DNA of 34,149 bases from an uncultured Oscillospiraceae bacterium. GTDB lineage: Bacteria; Bacillota; Clostridia; Oscillospirales; Ruminococcaceae. The stretch spans positions 1 to 34,149 of the forward strand of contig CAJUAN010000027.1 in NCBI GenBank assembly GCA_910584715.1. The letters are read 5' to 3'. Below, one piece after another: positions 23,448-31,538 of the stretch. A model generated the notes under the pieces. The model was given only the letters and a program-made list of their open reading frames with translations, made no database searches and was not told the DNA's origin. How positions within the stretch are numbered: the stretch's first letter is position 1; every line of letters begins with the position of its first letter. The translations under genes and the position numbers were made by a program.

Positions 23448-24944
23448 ATGCCGAGCTTTAAAAAGCTTCTTTCACTGTTTTCGGCGGCGGCGGTAGCCGT
23501 TTCGGCAATGACAGTGAATGTTTCCGCTCTGGAAACATATGACCCTTACAGCTATGACAGGTGGGGCGACGCGGTCGCTTCCCAGGCGGGCTATACCGCC
23601 GAAAAATACGTCGACGGAGAATCTATAGGCTGCGGAAATCTTTTCGAGCCGGCGGATATGTATATCTCACACGACGACCTTATGTACATAGCGGATAAGG
23701 GCAATAACAGAATAGTTATTACAGACCTGGATTTTAATTTTAAAAAGGAAATGAAAGAGTTCTCCTATAACGGAGAGACCCTCACTCTGAAAAAGCCTAC
23801 GGGAGTTTTCGTTGACCAGTACACGGACAATATCTATATCTGCGATACCGAAAACGACCGAGTTATCAAATGCGATACCGACGGAAACGTTGACAGGCTT
23901 TTCACCAAGCCGAACAGCGAGCTTTACGACCAGAACCTCACCTATAACCCCTCTAAGGTGCTGGTAGACAAAGCAGGCAACGTTTATGTTGTAGTTAAGT
24001 CCCAGACAAAGGGCGCGGTAATGTTCAACAGCGACGGCGAGTTCCTCGGTTTCTACGGAGCGAACCGCGTTGAGGCTACGGCGGAGGTTCTCGCAAACGC
24101 GTTCTGGAATCTTATAGGTACTCAGGAGCAAAAGGACAGACGTAAAAAGCAGACTCCTATCGGCTTCTCAAACTTCGACATCGACGATGACGGATTCATC
24201 TTTACCGTTACCGACTCGCAGGAGGTCGACACCGACCTGGTTAAAAAGCTGAACCCCAGAGGCGACAATATCCTCGACTCCTTGGGTGCGGCGGATATGA
24301 CCTTCGGAGACATACCTCCAGCATACTACTCTATTTATTCCAAGAAGTCCAGCCTTACCGATATTGACTTAGGTCCCAACGGCGAGCTGAACATTCTGGA
24401 CTTTCAGCACGGACGTATATTCCAGTACGACAAGGAATGCTGGCTGCTGTTCATCATGGGCGGCTCCGGAGACCAGCTGGGAACTTTCCTCTCCGCTTCG
24501 GCAGTCGAGAGCCATGACAATCACCTCTATGTTCTTGATTCAAGAAAAAACAATATCACCATTTTTACACGGACAGTTTTCGGCGAGATCGTTACAAACG
24601 CTGCCAACCTCTATAACGACGGTCTTTACGAGGAATCTCTCGAACCGTGGCGGAACGTGCTCAAGTACGACGGAAACTACCGCAGAGCCTATATCGGCAT
24701 AGGCAACGCGCTTTACAACAAGTACGAGTACAAGGAAGCTATGGAGTACTTTGAGATATCCATAAGCCGCGGACGCTATAACAGAGCCTTTGAGGGCTAC
24801 CGCGACCAGTGGCTGAAAGATAACTACGTCGCCGCTATTATTGTGATAATCGTACTTATAGTACTGATATCGGTCTACAGAAAAATGAGAAGACGCGGCA
24901 AGATCGTTTATCCGTGGGAAAAGAACAGAAAGGGCGGTGTGTGA
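23448..24944 (+). CDS. Membrane-anchored NHL beta-propeller/TPR protein
   Basis: A 498-residue exported protein. The signal peptide ends VNVSA before LETYDPYS. About residues 60-385 hold NHL-type propeller blades (MYIADKGNNRIVITDLD, IYICDTENDRVIKCD, LYVLDSRKNNITIFTR). About 395-455 are TPR-like (LYNDGLYEESLEPWRNVLKYDG, then a second unit with ALYNKYEYKEAMEYFE). A C-terminal transmembrane helix (about 460-480) and a basic cytoplasmic tail complete it, so the propeller faces outward. NHL/TPR folds bind proteins or glycans. GGAGGG precedes the ATG. Between permeases and Yip1 it is probably a scaffold of the uptake complex; the role is inferred. Confidence 0.82.
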   Translation: MPSFKKLLSLFSAAAVAVSAMTVNVSALETYDPYSYDRWGDAVASQAGYTAEKYVDGESIGCGNLFEPADMYISHDDLMYIADKGNNRIVITDLDFNFKKEMKEFSYNGETLTLKKPTGVFVDQYTDNIYICDTENDRVIKCDTDGNVDRLFTKPNSELYDQNLTYNPSKVLVDKAGNVYVVVKSQTKGAVMFNSDGEFLGFYGANRVEATAEVLANAFWNLIGTQEQKDRRKKQTPIGFSNFDIDDDGFIFTVTDSQEVDTDLVKKLNPRGDNILDSLGAADMTFGDIPPAYYSIYSKKSSLTDIDLGPNGELNILDFQHGRIFQYDKECWLLFIMGGSGDQLGTFLSASAVESHDNHLYVLDSRKNNITIFTRTVFGEIVTNAANLYNDGLYEESLEPWRNVLKYDGNYRRAYIGIGNALYNKYEYKEAMEYFEISISRGRYNRAFEGYRDQWLKDNYVAAIIVIIVLIVLISVYRKMRRRGKIVYPWEKNRKGGV

Positions 24945-24945
24945 T

Positions 24946-25575
24946 ATGCTGGATCTGACAAAAGGACAATTTGTTAAACATGTGGTTATGCACCCCTTTG
25001 AGGGCTTTGAGGACCTCCGCTGGAAAAAGCAGGGTTCCATGGGCATCGCTTTTGCGGTTGTGTGCCTGCTGTTCGTTCAGCAGATAGCCTACAGCAGACT
25101 TTACGGCTTCCAGTATTACTCTGATTACGACAAGATTTTCAACATCGTGCCCTATTTGTTCCGGAGCTTTATCCTGTTCGGAACCTGGGTCGTTGCAAAC
25201 TGGGCGATGTGTACTCTTTTCGACGGCGAGGGAACGATGAAAAATATTTTTGTCAACTCCGCCTACGCGCTGATACCTTACATTGTCGGATACCTTATCG
25301 GTACGGTAATGTCCCACTTCCTTATTCAGGACGAATATGTTTTCATTCAGTCCGTTGAGGTCATCGGAACCTGCTGGAGCTTCGTTCTCCTGATCTCGGG
25401 AATCAAGGCGGTGCACCAGTTCAGCTTCGGAAAAACTATCGCTCTGATGCTCCTGACGCTGGTCGCAATGGTTGCGATCCTGTTCCTGCTTGTTCTGCTT
25501 CTTACGCTGTTCCAGCAGGTGCTGATCTTCATCCTGTCGATCTATACGGAGCTTTCCTACAGATTCAGAGTTTAA
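24946..25575 (+). CDS. Yip1-family integral membrane protein
   Basis: A 209-residue protein with an amphipathic N terminus (FVKHVVMHPFEGFEDLRWKK) and about five membrane segments, matching the bacterial Yip1 domain architecture. Bacterial Yip1 proteins have no settled role. The ATG at 24946 follows the upstream stop by one base; a GTG at 24937 overlaps that stop, but AAAGGGCGG favours the ATG. This tight spacing suggests translational coupling with the NHL/TPR protein, and I infer the two act together in the membrane. Confidence 0.8.
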   Translation: MLDLTKGQFVKHVVMHPFEGFEDLRWKKQGSMGIAFAVVCLLFVQQIAYSRLYGFQYYSDYDKIFNIVPYLFRSFILFGTWVVANWAMCTLFDGEGTMKNIFVNSAYALIPYIVGYLIGTVMSHFLIQDEYVFIQSVEVIGTCWSFVLLISGIKAVHQFSFGKTIALMLLTLVAMVAILFLLVLLLTLFQQVLIFILSIYTELSYRFRV

Positions 25576-25604
25576 CTAAAATACGAAAAGTGGTGAAATA
25601 ACGA

Positions 25605-27896
25605 ATGCAGAAAAGGATAAAGAAGCTTATTGCCTGTCTTTGCTGTCTGGCTATGATGGTTCCTCTGTGCGCTATCCCCGCCAGCTCGGACAGCGAACCC
25701 GCGGCTGAGGAAAGCTCCTCCGACGGCGACGCTCCCGCAGACGAGGACGATTACGCCATGGACGAGGACGAACCTCTCATTACCGACGAGCAGGCAATGG
25801 CTGAAATGAAGCTTGCAGTGGAAAACGACAAGCTGGCTCTTTGGTACAACGACAAGGATATTACCCTTGCGCTGGTGGATAAAAATACCGGGGAGATATG
25901 GTGGTCGAACCCAATCAACGCCGACGCCTCGGCGGGTAAGGCCGCTCAGAAGCAGGAACTTAAATCCGGTATGACCCTCATATTCGGCGAGCCTGCGGCA
26001 AGACGTACTACCCAGAGCCACAGCAAGGCTAAGAGTACCGCCAAAATGAAGGCTACCGCTACGGGGCTGGAGGTCTCTTATGAATTCTCCCAGGCTGAGA
26101 TAACCATACCTGTTGTCTTTACGCTTCACGACGACTATATGAGCCTTAACGTGGTAACCAAGGACATCGACGAGAAAACAGCTTCAAAGATCGTTACGGA
26201 TATGGCGTTTATGTCCGCTTTCGGCGCTGCCGATATGGAGGAGGAGGGCTACTTCGTTATTCCTGACGGAAGCGGCGCGGTCATAAACTTCAACAACAAC
26301 AAGGCGGGCTACAGAGTCTACAAGGGCAAGGTATACGGCAGGGATATCACCGCCGTAAACACTACCAAGCCCACGATGAACAGACAGGTATATCTGCCCA
26401 TGTACGGTATCGTAAAGGGCGACAGCGGTATGATGGTAGTCGCAGACAAGGGCGATACCTGCGCTTCAATAAACGCTTATGTCGCGGGTCAGAAAAAGAC
26501 CAGCTACAATGCCTGCTATTTCGACTTCGAGATAAGAACAAGCGACGAGTACCTGATGGGCGGCGAAGCTAATCCCCTCAGAGTTTTTGAAAAGCGCGGA
26601 ATACTTGTTCCCGAGATAGAGGTTCGGTACTATCCCGTTTCCAACAGCGACAAATCGGAGGTAGACTATACCGATATCGCGGCAACCTACAGAAATTATC
26701 TCAAGACCGCTCAGGGCGTTGAAAAATCCCCTGCTGCCGACAGCAGCGCGCTCTATATGGACTTTTACGGAGCGACCATGAAGCGCGAGACGGTTCTCGG
26801 CTTCCCCGTTACCATGCAGCACAAGACCACGACTTTCAGCGACGCGAAAAACATTCTTGAACAGCTCAAGGGTCTTGGCGTTGACAATATGGTCGTAAAT
26901 TACAACCAGTGGACTACCGCGGACATAAAGGAAAAGGTGGCTGACAAGGCGAAGCCCGCCTCCGTTCTGGGAGGAAAGAGCGATTTCGACGCGCTTATGG
27001 ATTACGCAAAGTCCAACAATATCACGATCTATCCCGAGGTCGACAACCTTACCTTTAAGTCGGGAAGCGGCTACTTTACCATGACCGACACGGCGGTGAG
27101 AGTTTCAAACGCTTACTCCAGACAGATCGAATACGACCTTGCCCACGGCACGGAAAACAAGTTCTACAAGGCGATGTCGCTGCTCAGCCCGAGAAAGTAC
27201 GCTAAAATGTTCACTAACCTGAGCAAGAGCTACAGCAAGTACGGTCTGGACACTATCTCCCTTGGAAGCACTACGACCGCTATATACGGCGATTACGGCA
27301 AAAAATCCATTTCGAGAGAAATGTTCAAGTACAATCTTCAGGGCTACATGGAAGAGCTTAAGGGCTCTGTTCCTTCTATCCTTGCGGACGGCGCAAACGC
27401 TTACGTTCTCAAATATGTCGACCACGTTTCCGACGTCCCTCTCAATTCAAGCAAGTTCGACGTTTTCGACGGAGACATTCCTTTCTATCAGATTGTAATG
27501 AGCGGTCTCAAGCCTGTTTCCACTACGGCGGTAAACGGCGACGCTCAGGTGGCGGATCTTGTTCTCAGAGCTATTGCCTGCGGTTCCAACCTCAGATTCG
27601 ACTTTACTGCGGAAACAGCCGACGAGCTCAAGGACACTCGCTACGACGTTCTTTACTATTCCAACTACAAGTACTGGCTCGAGGACGCGGCAGGCTGCTA
27701 CAAGTTCGCCGAGGAGGTTCTCTCCCAGACTGCGGGAGCGGAAATAACCGATTATAACATTCTGTCGGAGGGAGAGATCGAAACGGTTTATTCCAACGGC
27801 GTCAAGACCGTTGTTGACCTGAACGGCAGAACCGTTACGGTCAACGGAAAAACGATCAGCATTTACGACTATGTCGGAGAGGAGGCAATCGGCTGA
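25605..27896 (+). CDS. Secreted DUF5696-type protein, glycoside-hydrolase-like fold
   Basis: A 763-residue exported protein with a Cys-containing signal peptide (to about residue 28) and a very acidic linker (about 29-60). An N-terminal beta-rich domain (about 62-345, including GEIWWSNPIN and GYFVIPDGSGAVINF) is followed by a region that reads as a (beta/alpha)8 barrel (about 380-690, with GVDNMVVNYNQW, NITIYPEVDNLTF and PSILADGANAY) and a short beta tail. I recall this family as DUF5696; no activity is known to me. The layout resembles glycoside hydrolases with a beta-sandwich before a barrel, and Glu/Asp in YPEVDN and ILADG are candidate catalytic residues, but this is inference. Its stop overlaps the next start by one base (ATGA). 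Confidence 0.72.
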   Translation: MQKRIKKLIACLCCLAMMVPLCAIPASSDSEPAAEESSSDGDAPADEDDYAMDEDEPLITDEQAMAEMKLAVENDKLALWYNDKDITLALVDKNTGEIWWSNPINADASAGKAAQKQELKSGMTLIFGEPAARRTTQSHSKAKSTAKMKATATGLEVSYEFSQAEITIPVVFTLHDDYMSLNVVTKDIDEKTASKIVTDMAFMSAFGAADMEEEGYFVIPDGSGAVINFNNNKAGYRVYKGKVYGRDITAVNTTKPTMNRQVYLPMYGIVKGDSGMMVVADKGDTCASINAYVAGQKKTSYNACYFDFEIRTSDEYLMGGEANPLRVFEKRGILVPEIEVRYYPVSNSDKSEVDYTDIAATYRNYLKTAQGVEKSPAADSSALYMDFYGATMKRETVLGFPVTMQHKTTTFSDAKNILEQLKGLGVDNMVVNYNQWTTADIKEKVADKAKPASVLGGKSDFDALMDYAKSNNITIYPEVDNLTFKSGSGYFTMTDTAVRVSNAYSRQIEYDLAHGTENKFYKAMSLLSPRKYAKMFTNLSKSYSKYGLDTISLGSTTTAIYGDYGKKSISREMFKYNLQGYMEELKGSVPSILADGANAYVLKYVDHVSDVPLNSSKFDVFDGDIPFYQIVMSGLKPVSTTAVNGDAQVADLVLRAIACGSNLRFDFTAETADELKDTRYDVLYYSNYKYWLEDAAGCYKFAEEVLSQTAGAEITDYNILSEGEIETVYSNGVKTVVDLNGRTVTVNGKTISIYDYVGEEAIG

Positions 27897-28816
27897 TGAA
27901 AAGACTTAATTTGTCCTACGAAAAGAAAAAAGGTCTTTACGGCTACGGATTTATCGCACTCTGGTTTGTCGGCGCGCTGATGTTCTTCATCATTCCGCTT
28001 CTCCAGTCGTTCTATTACTCGTTCCATACGGTAACCCCCGAAACGGGTTATCTTGACATCAAACCTCTTGTAAGCGGAGGAAAAACAGATATCTTCCTTA
28101 ACTATAAGGACGCTTTTCTGAAAGACCCTAACTTCAGTCAGTACCTTGTGGAGGTACTGAAAGATATGGCGCTTAACCTGCCGGTTATCGTTGTATTCTC
28201 ACTGTTCGTTGCTATCGTAATCAACCAGAAGTTCCGCGGAAGAACTTTCGCAAGAGCGGTATTCTTCCTGCCGGTAATCATCGCCACCGGTCCTGTTTAC
28301 GCCATTATCACCGGCGACCTTGAAACGGGAGGAAACAACGAGGCTGCACAGTTCTCCACAATGTTCGAGGCGGACATGGTAGACCAGCTTCTGGAGTTTA
28401 TAGGTATCTACGGCTTCGGCGATACCTTTACCGAAATGCTTACGGAGATAACCTCCGATATCCTGAACCTTGTTTGGAAATGCGGTATCCAGATAATCAT
28501 CTTCCTTTCGGCATTGCAGGGCATACCCGCTTCCGCCAAGGAGGCTGCCGCTATCGAGGGCGCTACCGCATGGGAGTTCTTCTGGAAGATCACTCTTCCC
28601 TACATCTCCTCGATGATCCTGGTAAACATAGTCTATACGGTAATTGACGCGTTTATCGACCCTACCAACCAGGTAATGGAACGATTGCTCAGCGTCCAGA
28701 GCGAATGGAAGTACGGCTACTCCGCCGCAATGGCGTGGAGCTACTTCGGAATAATCCTTGTCGCGCTGGGAATCGTATTCGCAATTATGAACAAGCTCGT
28801 CTGGTACGACGACTAA
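27896..28816 (+). CDS. Sugar ABC transporter permease, MalF/UgpA type (pair 2)
   Basis: A 306-residue permease with six membrane segments. A large loop between the first two (about residues 40-90) probably faces outward. The EAA loop reads EAAAIEGATAWEFFWKITLPYIS. The start codon overlaps the upstream stop (ATGA), implying translational coupling with the DUF5696 gene. It is a second, diverged permease pair in one operon with a single binding protein. Confidence 0.9.
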   Translation: MKRLNLSYEKKKGLYGYGFIALWFVGALMFFIIPLLQSFYYSFHTVTPETGYLDIKPLVSGGKTDIFLNYKDAFLKDPNFSQYLVEVLKDMALNLPVIVVFSLFVAIVINQKFRGRTFARAVFFLPVIIATGPVYAIITGDLETGGNNEAAQFSTMFEADMVDQLLEFIGIYGFGDTFTEMLTEITSDILNLVWKCGIQIIIFLSALQGIPASAKEAAAIEGATAWEFFWKITLPYISSMILVNIVYTVIDAFIDPTNQVMERLLSVQSEWKYGYSAAMAWSYFGIILVALGIVFAIMNKLVWYDD

Positions 28817-28832
28817 GAAGGAGGCGGAGAAA

Positions 28833-29924
28833 ATGGCTGATACTACAATGACTACCAAGGGCGGTCTCTCCGGCTTCCTCCAGAAGCATAGGGCGGAGAA
28901 ACCTCCCAAGGAACCAAAAATGTCCCGCAAGGAAAGGCGGGAACGCTTCAAGAAAAGGCTTGAATGCCTTACTCCCGAGGAGCAGAGATACTTAAAGAGA
29001 AAGCAGATCACCGACGCGGTATGGCCTGTATTCAGAGCGGTAATTGTTTTCGGACTTTGCTTTATCATTCTTTACCCTCTGATATTCATGATCTCCTCGG
29101 CGTTCCGTCCCAGTTCGGACATGAACGACCCCACAGTTATGTGGATACCCAAGCGTTACACCATGAGCAACATGAAAGACGTTATCAGGGCAATGAACTT
29201 CGGAAGCACGCTGCTCAATACCCTTGTGCTCAACATAGGCTGCTCGATCGTTCAGGTACTTACCTGCGCTGTTACGGGCTACGGCTTTGCCCGCTACAAG
29301 TTCAAGGGCAAGAGGATACTGTTCTTCGTTGTTATCATGATGATCCTTGTTCCCCCGCAGATCATACTTATCCCCCAGTATATGTTCTTCAGGTACTTCA
29401 ATCCCCTGGGAATCTGGCACATGATCACGGGAAAGTTCATCAATCTTATCAACACGCCCATAACGATGTATCTTCCCGCGCTGACGGCAAACGGTCTGAG
29501 AGCCGGTCTGTTCATCTTCCTGTTCAGGCAGTCCTTTATGGGACTCCCCAAGGAGCTTGAGGACGCCGCCGCTCTGGACGGCTGCTCGCCCTTCACCGCT
29601 TTCGTAAGGGTAATGGTGCCCAACGCAGGCTCAACGTTCCTGACGGTTTTCCTGTTCTCTATCGTTTGGTACTGGAACGACTACTATGTAAGTACGTCCT
29701 TCTTCACCGAGAACAAGACTATTGCGCTGACTCTGAAAAACCTCAGCTCCAATATCAAGGTGCTGGTTTTCGGCGACGCGAACGCTCAGGTAAACACCCG
29801 CGAGATCATCGTGTGGATGGAGGCTGCCTGTCTTATTTCGATTCTTCCGATACTGGTTCTGTACGTGTGTCTGCAAAAGAACTTTACAGAGGGTATCGCG
29901 CGTTCGGGTCTTACAGGTATGTAA
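28833..29924 (+). CDS. Sugar ABC transporter permease, MalG/UgpE type (pair 2)
   Basis: A 363-residue permease with six membrane segments. The N-terminal cytoplasmic tail is long (about 65 residues) and strongly basic and acidic. The EAA loop (EDAAALDGCSPFTAFVRVMVPNAG) is normal. An extra ~30 residues lie between segments 3 and 4 (around LGIWHMITGKF). GGAGG precedes the ATG 16 bases after the previous stop. It is the last gene of the operon and is followed by a strong terminator. Confidence 0.9.
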   Translation: MADTTMTTKGGLSGFLQKHRAEKPPKEPKMSRKERRERFKKRLECLTPEEQRYLKRKQITDAVWPVFRAVIVFGLCFIILYPLIFMISSAFRPSSDMNDPTVMWIPKRYTMSNMKDVIRAMNFGSTLLNTLVLNIGCSIVQVLTCAVTGYGFARYKFKGKRILFFVVIMMILVPPQIILIPQYMFFRYFNPLGIWHMITGKFINLINTPITMYLPALTANGLRAGLFIFLFRQSFMGLPKELEDAAALDGCSPFTAFVRVMVPNAGSTFLTVFLFSIVWYWNDYYVSTSFFTENKTIALTLKNLSSNIKVLVFGDANAQVNTREIIVWMEAACLISILPILVLYVCLQKNFTEGIARSGLTGM

Positions 29925-29948
29925 GATTTGCGGACTTATAGGCAAGAC

Positions 29949-29977
29949 AAAAGGGTACGGTTTTCGTACCCTTTTTT
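29949..29977 (+). terminator. Terminator of the transporter operon
   Basis: AAAAGGGTACG (29949-29959) pairs with CGTACCCTTTT (29965-29975) around GTTTT, with T to 29977. Confidence 0.9.
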
Positions 29978-30121
29978 GCTGACCGGCATTATTATAAAGA
30001 ACTTACGGTATATATTGTGAATGATTGTGTAATTATTTCCGAAATACCGGCAGGGATCTGTGCGGACGTTATCATTTTGAACATTTTGAAAAGTGTCTTA
30101 ATAAAGAAAGGAGAAAAGCAT

Positions 30122-31345
30122 ATGGTGCAGAAGCAGACGAACAAACCGATTATTATTCAGGCAAAAGCAGAAATGGTTTCGGATATATATAAATTGGTTC
30201 ATAAGACAATTGAGGAAATATACACCAAATACTATTCAGATGAAGCGGTCAGGTTTTTCTTGAAATTTCATAGTGAAGAGAATATTTTAAAGGATATTTC
30301 AGCCGGAAAAGTGTATGCTGTCACTTTTGAGCAAGATTTGATCGGAACAGGAACGCTTGACGGAGATCATATCAGGCGTTTGTTTGTCTTACCTCAATTT
30401 CAGGGGCAGGGAATCGGAACGCTTATTATGGAGTCCTTTGAAAACGAGATAATAAAAAGCCATGGCGCTGCGTGGCTGGATTCATCGCTTCCTGCCGGAA
30501 AATTCTACAGCGGCCGAGGTTATACCGTCAAGGAATACAAGGAGCATGAGCTTGAAAATAATAAGGTGCTGGCATATGAGATCATGTGCAAAAATAATTT
30601 CCCGATCGATCCCAATGAATATAACGCGCCGTCCCAGTTGGTAAGACGTGAAATGGAGATGCAGGGAATTGACTTTGATGAAATGAGAAAAGCTTTTCCT
30701 AAAAGATTATATCTCCTTGCAGACAGCTTATACGACGCTATGCTGGCAAAGAATATCGGAACGCTTGCCTATAATGTGGGCGGCGGGGTGTATATTATGA
30801 ATCACGACAACAAGACCGGATTTGTAAAAGGTGAAATGTGTTCGCCCGGAATCGCGACACAGGCGGAGGATCTGATAGCGGCAGGGGCTGAAGAATTGAT
30901 CCATGTCGGCTTTGCCGGCGGTCGTGTCGGAATGCATATAGGCGATGTAGTGATCACCGACGGAGCGTTTAATGATACGGCGGTCGCGGGACTGTACGGC
31001 TATAACGGCGAGATAGTCGAATCCTCAAAGGAACTTACAGATTCCGTATGCAGGGAAATGGAGTCAAAGGGAATTGCATATCACAGAGGTTATCACTGGA
31101 CTACCGACGCCGGATATGTTGAGCCAAGCTGGCGTATAAAGTATTTTGAAGACAAAGGCGCTCTCTGCGTTGAAATGGAAGGCGCAGGTCTGTTTTCGGC
31201 AGCATGGTTCCGTTCATGCCGTGCAGCCGGAATATATGTAATATCGGATTCCGGCGCAGGTGACGATTGGAATCTCGGGTGGGGTGAAAAAGCTTTGGAA
31301 ACAAGTGTCGGCAAAGTAATTGACGCAATTGGAAATAACGGATAA
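30122..31345 (+). CDS. GNAT acetyltransferase fused to a nucleoside phosphorylase-family domain
   Basis: A 407-residue cytosolic fusion. Residues about 8-155 are a GNAT domain: the acetyl-CoA loop is Q94GQGIG within RRLFVLPQFQ, with the late FYSGRGYTVKEY motif. Residues about 170-400 are a PNP/UDP-phosphorylase domain: GFAGG (263-267) at the phosphate/ribose site, IGDVVITDGA, VEMEGA (350-355) and DSG around Asp376. The parts would acetylate an amine and cleave an N-glycosidic bond with phosphate; the substrates are unknown. AAAGGAG precedes ATG 30122; the frame from 30017 lacks a site. The gene is more AT-rich than its neighbours, which suggests transfer. A clear promoter is not visible. Confidence 0.85.
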   Translation: MVQKQTNKPIIIQAKAEMVSDIYKLVHKTIEEIYTKYYSDEAVRFFLKFHSEENILKDISAGKVYAVTFEQDLIGTGTLDGDHIRRLFVLPQFQGQGIGTLIMESFENEIIKSHGAAWLDSSLPAGKFYSGRGYTVKEYKEHELENNKVLAYEIMCKNNFPIDPNEYNAPSQLVRREMEMQGIDFDEMRKAFPKRLYLLADSLYDAMLAKNIGTLAYNVGGGVYIMNHDNKTGFVKGEMCSPGIATQAEDLIAAGAEELIHVGFAGGRVGMHIGDVVITDGAFNDTAVAGLYGYNGEIVESSKELTDSVCREMESKGIAYHRGYHWTTDAGYVEPSWRIKYFEDKGALCVEMEGAGLFSAAWFRSCRAAGIYVISDSGAGDDWNLGWGEKALETSVGKVIDAIGNNG

Positions 31346-31408
31346 ACCAAAAGTTTACGCGGTTATATTTTATTAAATTCATAAGCGGCAAATCAGGCAG
31401 ACAGCAAA

Positions 31409-31445
31409 ATCAGCCGGCTTTCCATTTATCGGAAAGCCGGCTGAT
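31409..31445. terminator. Bidirectional terminator hairpin
   Basis: A 15-bp perfect stem (31409-31423 with 31431-31445, core CAGCCGGCTTTCC) with loop ATTTATC. A T run follows only on the minus strand (GATTTTGC), so it mainly serves the GH95 gene and also blocks the fusion gene transcript. Confidence 0.8.
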
Positions 31446-31538
31446 ATGATTCGCTGTATTGTCCGTTTAGCGGTATTTCCAAAAGGATTTCTGAATTCCC
31501 CTAACTCTAAGCCGTACCCCTTTTTATGGGGGCTGCAA

